A stretch of 64,000 bases of DNA from Prochlorococcus marinus XMU1404. Lineage in GTDB: Bacteria; Cyanobacteriota; Cyanobacteriia; PCC-6307; Cyanobiaceae. Under the pieces are notes generated by a model. That model was not told where the DNA came from. It worked only from the letters and a program-made list of their open reading frames with translations, and made no database searches. The stretch covers positions 186,001 to 250,000 of the forward strand of contig NZ_JAAORE010000001.1 in assembly GCF_017696175.1 (NCBI RefSeq), in the 5' to 3' direction. Shown here piece by piece: positions 29,022 to 38,744 of this stretch (positions within the stretch are counted from its first letter, which is position 1; each line of letters begins with the position of its first letter). The translations under genes were made by a program, and so were the position numbers.

Positions 29022-29927
29022 ATGACTGTTCAAAGAATACTTATTGTTTCAGGCACCCATGGGAATGAAATTAATCCTGTGTGGGCGGTTAAGCAATTTA
29101 ATAGAAAGGAAAATAGGCTAAATTATGGTATTGAGTATGAGTACATCATAGGTAATCCTTTTGCCTATGAAAAAGGGTACAGATATATAGATGTAGATTT
29201 AAATAGATCTTTTAAAGAAAGTGAAAATTTTGATCAACATAAGAATAGCTCTTATGAGACTAATAGAGCTAATTTTTTAGTAGATGAATTTGGAATTAAC
29301 GGATCTAAACCCTGTCAAATTGCAATCGATTTGCATACTACTACTGCAAATATGGGAACAAGTATTGTTTTGTATGGGAGGAGATCCAAAGATTTTTGTT
29401 TAGCTGCATTACTGCAGAACAAATTTGGATTGCCTATTTATTTACATGAAAAAGATAAAGTCCAAACAGGCTTTCTTGTAGAAGCTTGGCCATGCGGTTT
29501 AGTTATTGAAATAGGGGCTGTCGCACAAAATTTTTATGATCCAAACATCGTGAATAGATTCTCTCTAATAATTAGCTCCCTTAGGGAAGAGATAGATAAA
29601 TTAAAAAATAAACTTATAGAACTTCCAAAGGAATTGGTTGTTCACGTTCATCAAGGGAGTATAGATTATCTAAGAGATGAAAAAGGAGATATTGATGGCC
29701 TAATTCATCCTGAGAGAATAAACCAAGATTGGAAAATGATAAAAAAAGGAGATCCATTATTTATTGATAGCCAGGGAATAATTCACAAATATGACCGAGA
29801 TCAATTGATTTGGCCTGTTTTTATTGGAGAAGCCGCTTATAAGGAAAAAAAAATTGCGATGAGCTACACAACAAAAGAAGTGATTTGTTCCAAAAAACAA
29901 TGGGTTCAGGAGTTTGAAAGTCTTTAA
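29022..29927 (+). CDS. Aspartoacylase/AstE-family zinc hydrolase
   Basis: This 301-residue M14-like carboxypeptidase-fold protein has the zinc motif GTHGNE (His14, Glu17), an RSF-containing DVDLNRSF loop and IDLHTTT with the third zinc ligand. Aspartoacylases cleave N-acetylaspartate and relatives (AstE, succinylglutamate) remove acyl groups from amino acids; substrate cannot be assigned. In Prochlorococcus this gene lies upstream of psbA, as here. The 434 bases to psbA hold a small gene candidate and the psbA promoter. Confidence 0.87.
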   Translation: MTVQRILIVSGTHGNEINPVWAVKQFNRKENRLNYGIEYEYIIGNPFAYEKGYRYIDVDLNRSFKESENFDQHKNSSYETNRANFLVDEFGINGSKPCQIAIDLHTTTANMGTSIVLYGRRSKDFCLAALLQNKFGLPIYLHEKDKVQTGFLVEAWPCGLVIEIGAVAQNFYDPNIVNRFSLIISSLREEIDKLKNKLIELPKELVVHVHQGSIDYLRDEKGDIDGLIHPERINQDWKMIKKGDPLFIDSQGIIHKYDRDQLIWPVFIGEAAYKEKKIAMSYTTKEVICSKKQWVQEFESL

Positions 29928-30044
29928 ATTAAGAAACCAGAACAATAAACGACTTTTATTAGATAAGGATTTTTTATTTAATAGATAAGTTTATTTAATA
30001 TTTAATACTTAATGTTTTTTTTATCAACTTTAATCTTGTTAAAC

Positions 30045-30173
30045 CTAAATCCTTTCGCTCCAATAAATAACAGCTCCAAAACCCTCTAATTGCAGTCTTC
30101 TAAACCTAGCCTCTTTTAAGGAAACTACCTCTTTCGATCTTTTTCCGTTAAGAAGCCATTCGATTATTACCAA
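30045..30173 (-). CDS. Unlisted 42-codon gene candidate antisense to the psbA upstream region
   Basis: A continuous minus-strand frame runs from a TTG at 30173 to TAG at 30045 after a TGA just upstream. The 42-residue product contains IIEWLLNGKRSKEVVSLKEA and ends AVIYWSERI. It has a balanced, soluble-protein composition with a dense run of charged and aromatic residues, and the DNA is richer in G and C than the flanking AT-rich spacer, as expected of coding DNA. The Shine-Dalgarno is weak (GGTG). I do not recognise a function, and homologues have not been checked. Confidence 0.6.
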   Translation of the reverse strand: MVIIEWLLNGKRSKEVVSLKEARFRRLQLEGFGAVIYWSERI

Positions 30174-30261
30174 GTTAAATCACCAATAACAAAGAAAATA
30201 TTAAGACACGAAGTTTCTTTTCTTGTATTTCGCAAAAATAACTTTACCTACAAAAAAATAA

Positions 30262-30317
30262 TTTACACATTTTTAGCGATTTTGGTCTAAAATCATCGGA
30301 GCGGAATTTATTTTCCG
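30262..30317 (+). promoter_or_regulatory. Candidate psbA promoter and 5' leader hairpin
   Basis: A TAAAAT -10-like element at 30288-30293 lies below a TTTACA (30262-30267), though the 20-base spacing is long for a standard sigma-70 promoter. The transcript would begin near 30300. Immediately downstream, CGGAA (30302-30306) and TTCCG (30313-30317) form a hairpin with a six-base loop. The leader then runs about 44 bases to the psbA ATG. Its regulatory role is inferred. Confidence 0.4.
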
Positions 30318-30361
30318 TTTTTATTTACACGTCTCACTTTAGAGACATACTTTACGAACTC

Positions 30362-31444
30362 ATGACAACTATTCAGCAGCAGCGTTCTTCGCTGTTAAAA
30401 GGTTGGCCACAGTTTTGTGAGTGGGTAACATCAACTAACAACAGAATTTATGTTGGTTGGTTCGGCGTCTTAATGATTCCATGCCTTCTTACAGCAGCGG
30501 CTTGCTTCATCGTTGCATTCATCGCAGCACCACCAGTAGACATCGACGGAATTAGAGAGCCAGTTGCTGGTTCATTCCTATACGGAAACAACATCATCTC
30601 AGGTGCAGTTGTTCCTTCATCTAACGCTATTGGTCTACACTTCTACCCAATTTGGGAAGCAGCTACTGTAGATGAGTGGTTATACAACGGTGGTCCTTAC
30701 CAGCTTGTAATTTTCCACTTCCTAATTGGTATCTCAGCATACATGGGAAGACAGTGGGAGCTTTCATACCGTTTAGGTATGCGTCCTTGGATCTGTGTTG
30801 CATACTCTGCACCAGTTTCAGCAGCTTTCGCAGTATTCCTTGTATACCCATTCGGTCAAGGTTCATTCTCTGACGGAATGCCTCTAGGTATCTCTGGAAC
30901 ATTCAACTTCATGTTTGTTTTCCAAGCAGAGCACAACATTCTTATGCACCCATTCCACATGGCTGGTGTTGCTGGTATGTTCGGAGGATCTTTATTCTCA
31001 GCTATGCACGGTTCACTTGTTACTTCATCTCTAATCAGAGAAACAACTGAGACAGAGTCTCAGAACTATGGTTACAAGTTCGGACAAGAAGAAGAAACAT
31101 ACAACATCGTTGCAGCTCATGGCTACTTCGGTCGTTTGATCTTCCAATATGCAAGTTTCAACAACAGCAGAAGTCTTCACTTCTTCCTAGCTGTATTCCC
31201 AGTTGTTTGTGTATGGTTAACTTCAATGGGTATCTGCACAATGGCATTTAACCTTAACGGTTTCAACTTCAACCAGTCAGTTGTTGATGCAAACGGTAAG
31301 ATTGTTCCTACATGGGGTGACGTTCTTAACAGAGCAAACCTAGGTATGGAAGTAATGCACGAGCGTAACGCTCACAACTTCCCACTTGATCTAGCAGCAG
31401 CTGAGTCTACAACAGTAGCTCTTTCAGCTCCAGCTATAGGTTAA
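30362..31444 (+). CDS. psbA: Photosystem II reaction-centre protein D1
   Basis: This 360-residue protein holds the P680 chlorophylls, pheophytin, QB and most manganese-cluster ligands, and turns over quickly in light. Typical segments include [13 protein letters not shown], the HFYPIWEAA lumenal loop, [11 protein letters not shown] and the C-terminal [13 protein letters not shown], after which a 15-residue extension is removed. The residue aligned with position 130 is Gln (131 here, one residue longer N-terminus), the D1:1-like state. Codons strongly favour C-ending Phe, Asn, Tyr and Ile, unlike most genes in the window. A terminator follows. Confidence 0.99.
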   Translation: MTTIQQQRSSLLKGWPQFCEWVTSTNNRIYVGWFGVLMIPCLLTAAACFIVAFIAAPPVDIDGIREPVAGSFLYGNNIISGAVVPSSNAIGLHFYPIWEAATVDEWLYNGGPYQLVIFHFLIGISAYMGRQWELSYRLGMRPWICVAYSAPVSAAFAVFLVYPFGQGSFSDGMPLGISGTFNFMFVFQAEHNILMHPFHMAGVAGMFGGSLFSAMHGSLVTSSLIRETTETESQNYGYKFGQEEETYNIVAAHGYFGRLIFQYASFNNSRSLHFFLAVFPVVCVWLTSMGICTMAFNLNGFNFNQSVVDANGKIVPTWGDVLNRANLGMEVMHERNAHNFPLDLAAAESTTVALSAPAIG

Positions 31445-31466
31445 GCTTAAAGTTCTTAAACTTACA

Positions 31467-31493
31467 AGCCCCCTTTTTGGGGGCTTTTTTTTG
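31467..31493 (+). terminator. psbA intrinsic terminator
   Basis: A perfect 7-bp stem AGCCCCC/GGGGGCT (31467-31473, 31479-31485), 5-base T loop, then eight bases of which seven or more are T. It isolates psbA from aroC. Confidence 0.93.
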
Positions 31494-31552
31494 TTTAATT
31501 TTCAATTGTTTTCATATAATGTTTATATATAGATAAAACATTTGATATTTCT

Positions 31553-32650
31553 ATGAGTAGTAGTTTTGGAAAAATTTTTCGTGTCAGTACTTTTGGAGAA
31601 TCACATGGGGGTGCAGTAGGAGTTATCCTCGACGGATGTCCACCTAAGTTAAAAATAGATATAAATCTGATACAAAATGAATTAGATAGGCGCAGACCTG
31701 GCCAAAGTGACATTACAACACCCAGAAATGAAGAAGATAAAATTGAAATATTAAGTGGGATAAAGGAAGGGTTAACACTTGGAACTCCAATAGCAATGTT
31801 GGTAAGAAATAAGGATCAAAGACCAGGAGATTATAATAATTTGGAGCAGGTATTTAGACCTTCTCATGCAGATGGTACATATCATCTGAAATATGGAATT
31901 CAGGCAAGTTCTGGCGGTGGAAGAGCCTCTGCTAGAGAAACAATTGGGAGAGTAGCTGCTGGTGCTGTAGCAAAACAATTATTAAAAACCTTCTGTAAAA
32001 CTGAAATACTATCTTGGGTAAAGCGTATACATGATATTGATTCTGATATAAATAAAGAGAAGATTTCTCTCAAAAAAATAGATTCTAATATTGTCAGATG
32101 TCCTGATGAAAAGGTATCAGCAGAAATGATAGAGAGAATTAAGGAATTAAAGAGTCAAGGAGACTCTTGCGGTGGTGTTATTGAATGTCTAGTAAGAAAT
32201 GTTCCCTCTGGTCTTGGAATGCCTGTTTTTGATAAATTAGAAGCTGATTTGGCGAAGGCTTTGATGTCTTTGCCTGCCACGAAAGGCTTTGAAATAGGTT
32301 CAGGTTTCTCTGGAACTTATTTAAAAGGAAGCGAACATAATGATGCCTTCATCAAGTCTGATGATATTAGTAAGTTAAGAACAATATCAAACAATTCAGG
32401 AGGTATACAGGGCGGAATAAGTAATGGTGAAAATATCGATATGAAGATAGCTTTTAAACCAACAGCAACCATCGGGAAAGAACAGAAAACAGTAAATGCT
32501 AAAGGTAAAGAAGTTTTGATGAAAGCAAAAGGGAGACATGATCCATGCGTTCTACCAAGAGCAGTTCCTATGGTTGATGCTATGGTAGCTTTAGTACTTG
32601 CTGATCATTTGCTTCTGAATCATGCTCAATGTGACTTAATAAATAAGTAG
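31553..32650 (+). CDS. aroC: Chorismate synthase
   Basis: This 365-residue enzyme makes chorismate from EPSP using reduced flavin, the last step of the common aromatic pathway. Family signatures are present: [17 protein letters not shown] near the start, [32 protein letters not shown] and [17 protein letters not shown] near the end. Length is normal. Its ATG is 108 bases after the psbA stop and beyond that terminator, so it has its own promoter. It converges on the aldolase-like gene. Confidence 0.97.
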   Translation: MSSSFGKIFRVSTFGESHGGAVGVILDGCPPKLKIDINLIQNELDRRRPGQSDITTPRNEEDKIEILSGIKEGLTLGTPIAMLVRNKDQRPGDYNNLEQVFRPSHADGTYHLKYGIQASSGGGRASARETIGRVAAGAVAKQLLKTFCKTEILSWVKRIHDIDSDINKEKISLKKIDSNIVRCPDEKVSAEMIERIKELKSQGDSCGGVIECLVRNVPSGLGMPVFDKLEADLAKALMSLPATKGFEIGSGFSGTYLKGSEHNDAFIKSDDISKLRTISNNSGGIQGGISNGENIDMKIAFKPTATIGKEQKTVNAKGKEVLMKAKGRHDPCVLPRAVPMVDAMVALVLADHLLLNHAQCDLINK

Positions 32651-32684
32651 TAGTTTTGTTGAATAAATTATATTTATCCTTAAC

Positions 32685-33311
32685 TTAATTATTTTTGAGC
32701 CATTCAAATATTTTTGGATCAAATTTTTTATTTTTGATTGCTTTATCTCCAATTACGACTGCTTTATACCCTAAAGATTTATAAGTTTTTAAATCATTGA
32801 TTGATAGTCCTCCAGCAGCAATGAAATCAATATTTTTATAGTTGAGTATATCTATCGAACTATCTTTACTTTTTATTGGGTAAATTTTGATAATGTTGCA
32901 ATTTAAATCTATCGCCTCCTTAAGATGTTTTAAATTATTAATACCAGGAATTAATAAATAATTTCTTGACCTCGCATAATTGAAAAGATCTTTATCCCAA
33001 AATTTCATCATCGAAAAATTTAATCCAATTTTTAAAGAATCCTCTATTGATTGCATATTTACTATGGAGGCAGAGCCTAAATTAATTCTTGGATATTTGA
33101 TTTTGATATCAGATACAAAATTCAACCAATTTTCATTTTTAGACCAACTTATCTCAATATTCTTTAATCCTAATTTTACTAAGCTGTCTAATTCTTCGAA
33201 AAATAAATTTCTTATATAGTTATTTGAGTAAATACTATCTTCAGGTTTTATAAGTAAAAAAAAAGATTCTATTTTCAGTATCTCCGAAAAAGAATCTTCT
33301 TTATTATTCAT
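32685..33311 (-). CDS. KDPG aldolase-like protein, divergent active site
   Basis: This 208-residue protein has the TIM-barrel pattern of 2-keto-3-deoxy-6-phosphogluconate aldolase. The glutamate (Glu53, IEIS) and the Schiff-base lysine (Lys142, KIYP for KFFP) are in place. But the arginine after the first motif is absent, the GAGTV loop reads GSASIV, the SPG loop is lost (MMKFW), and the GG segment lacks its threonine (AAGG, 165-168). Reaction on KDPG is therefore uncertain and it may act on another keto-acid or only be an aldolase fold. It is 20 bases downstream of ftsH. Confidence 0.7.
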   Translation of the reverse strand: MNNKEDSFSEILKIESFFLLIKPEDSIYSNNYIRNLFFEELDSLVKLGLKNIEISWSKNENWLNFVSDIKIKYPRINLGSASIVNMQSIEDSLKIGLNFSMMKFWDKDLFNYARSRNYLLIPGINNLKHLKEAIDLNCNIIKIYPIKSKDSSIDILNYKNIDFIAAGGLSINDLKTYKSLGYKAVVIGDKAIKNKKFDPKIFEWLKNN

Positions 33312-33330
33312 TAAGATTTAAATTATTAGT

Positions 33331-35184
33331 TTAGATATAGTTTGCGACTTTAACCTCTGAACGATTAAGCAATTCTTGAATATCTTCAGTGTCTATTGTT
33401 TCTCTCTCGATAAGCATCTGGGCCATTTCATCAAGAACAGTTCTATTGTCTGATAAAACTTTTGTAGCTCTCTTATAAGCAACATCAACAAGCTCAGAAA
33501 CCTCTACATCAATTGTTGCAGCAGTGTCTTCTGAAAAGTCTCTTGTAGAGCTCATATCTCTTCCTAAGAACATTCCACCTTGAGATTGACCTAAAGCAAC
33601 TGGACCTATTTTGTCACTCATGCCAAATTTAGTGATCATTTGTCTGGCTACATTAGCAACTTGCTGTAAATCATTTGAAGCTCCAGTGGTGACCTCTTCT
33701 TCTCCATAGACTATTTCTTCAGCAACTCTTCCTCCTAGTGCTACAGCCATTTGATTTTGAAGGTAAGAACGAGAGTAGAGACCTGACTCCATTCTTTCTT
33801 CACTTGGGGTAAAAAATGTCAGACCTCCAGCTTGACCTCTAGGAATAATCGAGACTTTTGCAACAGGATCATAATCAGGCATCAATGCTCCTACAAGCGC
33901 ATGACCAGCTTCATGATAAGCAACTAATTCTTTTTTCTTATCACTAATAACTCTATCTTTCTTTTCAGGTCCAGCCATAACTCTTTCAATAGCATCGCCG
34001 ACTTCATCATTACTTACTTTATCAAGATCTTTTCTAGCTGCTAGTATTGCTGCCTCGTTGAGTAAATTAGCTAAATCAGCACCTGTAAAGCCTGGAGTTC
34101 TTCTCGCAACTTTATCTAAATCCACGTCTTTGGAAAGTGTTTTATCTTTTGCGTGAACATTTAGTATTTGTAATCTTCCGGCGTAATCAGGTCTATCTAC
34201 AGTTACCTGTCTATCGAATCTTCCGGGACGCATTAAAGCTGAATCTAAAACGTCAGGTCTATTGGTCGCAGCAACTATTATTATTCCAGAATTACCTTCG
34301 AAACCATCCATTTCTGTAAGGAGTTGGTTTAAAGTTTGTTCTCTTTCATCATTTCCTCCACCCATACCAGCACCCCTTTGTCTTCCCACCGCATCTATTT
34401 CATCAATGAAAACTATGCAAGGTGCATTTTTCTTAGCTTGCTCAAAAAGATCTCTAACTCTGCTGGCACCAACACCAACAAACATCTCTACAAATTCTGA
34501 ACCTGATATTGAGAAAAAGGGAACTGCTGCTTCTCCAGCAACAGCTTTAGCTAATAATGTTTTTCCTGTCCCTGGAGGGCCAACGAGAAGAACTCCTTTA
34601 GGAATTTTTGCTCCGACTGCTGTAAATCTATCTGGGCTTTTAAGAAAATCTACTACTTCGGTTAATTCTAACTTTGCGCCTTCAACACCTGCAACATCTG
34701 AAAAAGTCACTTGTGTAGATGGTTCCATTTGGAGTCTAGCTTTACTCTTGCCAAAACTCATTGCAGGATTACCTCCACCAGCGTTCCCACTTTGGGATCT
34801 TCTGAAAAGAAAAAATAGTCCTCCTATTAAAAGAACTGGAAAAATTAAACTACTTATAGCCTGTTGCCAAGGATTAGCTAATTTTGTGGGGGTTACTGCT
34901 ATATCTACATTATTATCAGTTAGGATTTTCAGTAAATCTTTGTCAGGAGCTAAATTGACTTCAGATCTACTCCCATCATTTTCAACAACTTGAGCTGTGG
35001 CATTATCTGGAGAAATTAGAACTCTACTGATTTCTTTATCTTGAACCGCCTCTATAAAATCACTATATCTTAAGGTCTTAGTAGCATTTTCTGTACTAGG
35101 TTTATCAAAAACAGAAGTACCTATGAAAATAACTGTAATCACAGCTAGGACGTACAGCCCTACGTTTCTCCAACGTTTGTTCAC
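33331..35184 (-). CDS. ftsH: FtsH membrane zinc protease
   Basis: This 617-residue AAA+ protease extracts and degrades membrane proteins; in cyanobacteria FtsH2-type members remove damaged D1. N-terminal membrane helices (about 7-25 and 110-127) flank a lumenal/periplasmic domain. The AAA domain has Walker A GPPGTGKT, Walker B FIDEIDA and RPGRFDRQV, and the protease motif is HEAGH. Length is typical. Start is GTG (35184). It is 46 bases downstream of sat and precedes the aldolase-like gene. Its presence in the same window as psbA and psbO is not an operon link. Confidence 0.95.
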   Translation of the reverse strand: MNKRWRNVGLYVLAVITVIFIGTSVFDKPSTENATKTLRYSDFIEAVQDKEISRVLISPDNATAQVVENDGSRSEVNLAPDKDLLKILTDNNVDIAVTPTKLANPWQQAISSLIFPVLLIGGLFFLFRRSQSGNAGGGNPAMSFGKSKARLQMEPSTQVTFSDVAGVEGAKLELTEVVDFLKSPDRFTAVGAKIPKGVLLVGPPGTGKTLLAKAVAGEAAVPFFSISGSEFVEMFVGVGASRVRDLFEQAKKNAPCIVFIDEIDAVGRQRGAGMGGGNDEREQTLNQLLTEMDGFEGNSGIIIVAATNRPDVLDSALMRPGRFDRQVTVDRPDYAGRLQILNVHAKDKTLSKDVDLDKVARRTPGFTGADLANLLNEAAILAARKDLDKVSNDEVGDAIERVMAGPEKKDRVISDKKKELVAYHEAGHALVGALMPDYDPVAKVSIIPRGQAGGLTFFTPSEERMESGLYSRSYLQNQMAVALGGRVAEEIVYGEEEVTTGASNDLQQVANVARQMITKFGMSDKIGPVALGQSQGGMFLGRDMSSTRDFSEDTAATIDVEVSELVDVAYKRATKVLSDNRTVLDEMAQMLIERETIDTEDIQELLNRSEVKVANYI

Positions 35185-35230
35185 AATAAAAAATCTTTAA
35201 TGAATCTATAATACTAATAATAAAACAATA

Positions 35231-36406
35231 TTAAGAGTTTCTTAGAACATCTACTACACTTTTGAATGCAAACCATTCGGGAATTGGTTCGCCACTCCTT
35301 AATTTCTTCCTGAATTCTGTCCCACTAAGTTTCATAATTTGATAATTGAATTTCTCAGCTTCTTCAGCTGTAATATATCCTTTTTCCTTTGTATAAACTA
35401 AATTTTTTGAAGGAACAGTTTGCATCATTAACTCGCCTGCACATTTATTCGCAAAATTCTGGGCGTCATATGGGCCATAAAAATCTTCTCCAGTTGATGA
35501 TGACTTACAACCAGCCATATCTCTACCAATAATAAAATGTGTGCAGCCATAATTCCTTCTAATTATCATATGTTGAAGAGCCTCTCTTGGCCCGGCCATA
35601 TGCATTGAATAAGGTAAAAAAGCCCATTTTATCCTTTCATCAGATATCTCTTCTTCCAATTCTTTATAGGTCAAATATCTTACTTTTCCAGGAATATCAT
35701 CTTGTTGTGTTGGCCCACAAGTTGGATGTACTAAAACAACTGAATTAGGAGAGACATTATCTGAGAGTAAGGCATTAGTAAATAATTCATAATGTGCTCT
35801 ATGAATTGGATTTCTACATTGAAATGCAACTACATCATGATCTGATGGCAGTGTAGCTCTAACTTCTTCAGGAGTTTTGCAGGGGAATTCTCTAACTGGC
35901 AGTTCTAAACCGTAAACTCTCCCTCCAATATAAAATCTTCCTCTCTCATTAAAGATCATTTTGACAGCAGGGTGATCTAAGGAATTTGTACCATAACAAA
36001 GTTCAGCCTCTAAGGATTTATCAGGTTCCCATATTGAGCTAACTTCTAATATTGCTATTTTTTGTTTTTTATATGTAAGCAATATTGTTTCTCCAGCTTT
36101 TACTTCTTCATTATTTGAATCAAATACAATAGGTAAGCCAAAAAGTAACCCATTTGTATCTCTATTATTTTTAATTACCGATTTGTAGTTATTTTCATCC
36201 ATAAAACCTTCCAACGGAGAAAAAGCTCCAACCATTAAGAGTTCTACATCACATGCATTTCTCTCGCTGCATTCAAACGTATAAGTAACCTTTGAGATAA
36301 GTTCATTTTTAAGGATTTTATCTTTTATGATTAAGTTTTTTAGTTCTCCACCGTAGGGTGGTATTAGTCCATTAGGGTCAGTCTTTGTTTTTTGTTGTAA
36401 TTCCAT
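35231..36406 (-). CDS. sat: ATP sulfurylase (sulfate adenylyltransferase)
   Basis: This 391-residue enzyme activates sulfate with ATP to adenylyl sulfate, the entry to assimilatory sulfate reduction. It belongs to the monomer-type Met3/Sat family, with the motif QCRNPIHRAHYEL and downstream GRDMAG. Length matches bacterial Sat without an APS-kinase domain. It lies downstream of psbO, from which a strong terminator separates it, and upstream of ftsH on the same strand. Confidence 0.94.
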   Translation of the reverse strand: MELQQKTKTDPNGLIPPYGGELKNLIIKDKILKNELISKVTYTFECSERNACDVELLMVGAFSPLEGFMDENNYKSVIKNNRDTNGLLFGLPIVFDSNNEEVKAGETILLTYKKQKIAILEVSSIWEPDKSLEAELCYGTNSLDHPAVKMIFNERGRFYIGGRVYGLELPVREFPCKTPEEVRATLPSDHDVVAFQCRNPIHRAHYELFTNALLSDNVSPNSVVLVHPTCGPTQQDDIPGKVRYLTYKELEEEISDERIKWAFLPYSMHMAGPREALQHMIIRRNYGCTHFIIGRDMAGCKSSSTGEDFYGPYDAQNFANKCAGELMMQTVPSKNLVYTKEKGYITAEEAEKFNYQIMKLSGTEFRKKLRSGEPIPEWFAFKSVVDVLRNS

Positions 36407-36434
36407 TTTTTGAATTGATAAAGAAAAATTTTGA

Positions 36435-36465
36435 CAAAAAAAGGGGGTCTAACCCCCTTTTTTTT
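36435..36465 (-). terminator. psbO terminator, possibly bidirectional
   Basis: GGGGG/CCCCC stem (36443-36447, 36453-36457) has a 5-base loop, with an A run on one side and a T run on the other. On the minus strand it follows psbO by about a dozen bases and so ends that transcript ahead of sat; it could also act on the plus strand. Confidence 0.9.
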
Positions 36466-36477
36466 GTTAACCAGGAT

Positions 36478-37272
36478 TTATGCCTTTCTTCCGTAAAGCT
36501 CTCCGATTATTTTTACATCAAGTGGATCTTTTGATCCCATATCTGTATCTGAGGGTTGGATAGCTTCAAAAGTACCTGCAAATTCATCTGTATCAGAATC
36601 TACATTATTGATTGATAGAGTAATAACTCCAGTCCCATTTACATCAACTTTAATATTTTCTTTGGCAAGTTCATCATCATCACCACCTAATGCAACTAAC
36701 CCTTGAGCATATTCAACACCAGTATTTTTAGCTCTTGCTTTAGGATCTAAAAAATCACCAGTTCTATAGTTTGGTGTAAATGTTGAACCACTAACCTCAG
36801 TGCCTGGCTCAATAGATGAGGGCAAATCAGCTGTAAGGTCTTTTGCTGAGAATGCAAATGGAACCTCTAAACCACCAGGAGTTAAAACAGTAATAAGTTG
36901 AAAATCAATTCCACCTTTTTCTGTAAATGTTCCTGAGTCTATATCTCCATAAACTTCGGTCACTGTGGTGTTATTTCTGGGACTAATGATTTTTGTAGAA
37001 ACAAATTCAGCGGCTTTTCTTTTCGTCCCTGGAACTTTTACATAAACTTCAGTTGGATGCATGCATATTCCTTTAAGACTATCTCCATTCCCTAATGATA
37101 TTGATCCAATAAGAGATGAGTCTAATGTAGGACAATCATTAGCTTTTCCTGTGTTAACAACATCTGTGAATTTTGCATTTCCTCTTTCAGAAAAAGCAAA
37201 TGATTTAACAGGTACGAAAGCAAAAGTTATACAGAGAGAAATAACCAAAGCTAAGAAAGAACGAATTCTCAT
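36478..37272 (-). CDS. psbO: PsbO, manganese-stabilising extrinsic protein of photosystem II
   Basis: Reading from ATG 37272 gives 264 residues; a further ATG at 37317 adds 15 residues that do not fit a signal peptide, so 37272 is preferred. A signal peptide (about residues 1-27) targets it to the thylakoid lumen. The mature protein has the conserved cysteine pair (CPTLD, CMHP) and the segments GTFTEKGGIDFQ and VPFAFSAKDLTADLPSS typical of PsbO. It stabilises the oxygen-evolving cluster. Upstream, 215 bases to the divergent coaBC end hold its promoter but no further gene. Confidence 0.95.
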   Translation of the reverse strand: MRIRSFLALVISLCITFAFVPVKSFAFSERGNAKFTDVVNTGKANDCPTLDSSLIGSISLGNGDSLKGICMHPTEVYVKVPGTKRKAAEFVSTKIISPRNNTTVTEVYGDIDSGTFTEKGGIDFQLITVLTPGGLEVPFAFSAKDLTADLPSSIEPGTEVSGSTFTPNYRTGDFLDPKARAKNTGVEYAQGLVALGGDDDELAKENIKVDVNGTGVITLSINNVDSDTDEFAGTFEAIQPSDTDMGSKDPLDVKIIGELYGRKA

Positions 37273-37487
37273 AATTAAAGTAGCAGTAAAGTTCTGTGAC
37301 GAATGATAAGTAGTCACCTAAAGTTCAGTACGGATATTACTAGGGAAAGGAGCATAAACGTTAGCACTTTTAAATCCTCGAAACAACCCGTAGCTTTTTA
37401 AATTTTTAAAAACTGGAATTATTGTAAGCTATCACATTATTTTTAATGATTAAGATTACAAAAAAATACAAATTAAAAATTTTTTTT

Positions 37488-38744
37488 TTATTTTTTTACC
37501 GCAATAATTTTAGTGATTAATTTATTTGCTAAATCAATTTTTGATGTTTTGCTAATGTAGTATTCCATATTTTTTGTATCGAACAGCCAGCCTTCATTTT
37601 TTGCCAAAGAGCCAAATCCTTGCCCTTCGAGATCAATTGGATTTGCAAATAGATAATCACAACCTTTTTTAGAAATCTTTTCTTTGACAATTATCCGTGC
37701 TTCTTCAATAGATCCTGTGTAAGCGCAAAAGCCCACAAAAACTTGATTATCTTTTTTAAATTCACTAATTTCTTTTAAAATATCTGGGACTAGTTCAAAG
37801 TTTTTATTCAAATGATCATTAATTTTATTTTTGGGAATTTTAGATGAAGTATCTGAGGCCATCTTGAAATCAGATACTGCTGCATTCATGAAAAAATAAT
37901 CACAATTTGATATCTCGTTATTAAGTGCCCTAATTAAATCAAAACTAGTTTCAATTTCATATCTTTTTATTCCATCAGTAAGATTTTTATCGATTTTTAG
38001 AGGCCCATGGAGATATGTCACTCTTGCTCCTCTGAACCTTGCTACTTGAGAAAGAAGTAAGCCCAAAGCTCCAGAACTTTTGTTAGTGATATGTCTAGCG
38101 GCATCAATTTTCTCTGAGGTACAACCTCCAGTTATTAAAATATCTTTATTAAGTAAATCTTTTCGATAGGGATTCTCATTGTGTGAAGCTATAAATTCAA
38201 GAGCTAATTGAATCAGATCATTTGGAGGTAACTTACCTATGCCTATAGCATCACATGCTAAAAGGCCTTCACTTGGGTGCAAAGATAAAAGATTTTCATA
38301 AGTCTGTAAATTATCATAATTTTTTTGGACAGCTTTATTTAGCCACATTTGTGTATTCATTGCTGGTGCAACGATAATTGGCTTAATATTTGCAATTAAA
38401 ATGCTTGGTATTAACCCCTCTGCATTTCCAGTTACCCATTTTGATAATGTTGTCGCTGTTAAAGGGGCAATTATTAAAATATCAGCCCAATTGCTTAGTT
38501 CTATATGAAGAGGAGATGATTGACTATTTAACCATTGATCATCTTCCAAAACGCAAGAGTTTCTACTTAAAATAGAAAGCGATAACGGTTTTATTATTTT
38601 TTCTGCATTTTTAGATAAAACGCATCTTATCTCATAATTTTCTTTTGCTAATTGGCTAACTAATAATGGAATTCTTACAGCTGCAATACTTCCTGTTATT
38701 AACAGAAGAACCTTTATTTTGGAGCCCGTATTTTTAATTTTCAT
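37488..38744 (-). CDS. coaBC: CoaBC, phosphopantothenoylcysteine synthetase/decarboxylase
   Basis: This bifunctional flavoprotein makes 4'-phosphopantetheine from 4'-phosphopantothenate in coenzyme A synthesis. Starting at ATG 38744 gives 418 residues. The N-terminal CoaC decarboxylase has the PAMNTQMW motif and the active-site Cys in LACDAIG; the C-terminal CoaB ligase has NAAVSD and SSKIPKNK. An upstream ATG (38762) would deepen overlap with the preceding gene; from 38744 the overlap is 11 bases. The two genes are therefore likely co-transcribed. Confidence 0.94.
   Translation of the reverse strand: MKIKNTGSKIKVLLLITGSIAAVRIPLLVSQLAKENYEIRCVLSKNAEKIIKPLSLSILSRNSCVLEDDQWLNSQSSPLHIELSNWADILIIAPLTATTLSKWVTGNAEGLIPSILIANIKPIIVAPAMNTQMWLNKAVQKNYDNLQTYENLLSLHPSEGLLACDAIGIGKLPPNDLIQLALEFIASHNENPYRKDLLNKDILITGGCTSEKIDAARHITNKSSGALGLLLSQVARFRGARVTYLHGPLKIDKNLTDGIKRYEIETSFDLIRALNNEISNCDYFFMNAAVSDFKMASDTSSKIPKNKINDHLNKNFELVPDILKEISEFKKDNQVFVGFCAYTGSIEEARIIVKEKISKKGCDYLFANPIDLEGQGFGSLAKNEGWLFDTKNMEYYISKTSKIDLANKLITKIIAVKK

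Noticed and set aside
34262-34993. Long open frame opposite ftsH (243 codons)
   Set aside because: Lies fully antisense to a clear FtsH and has low-complexity Ser/Pro/Leu composition typical of a shadow frame.
37273-37317. Longer psbO start at 37317
   Set aside because: Adds residues before an otherwise ideal signal peptide; ATG 37272 fits PsbO.
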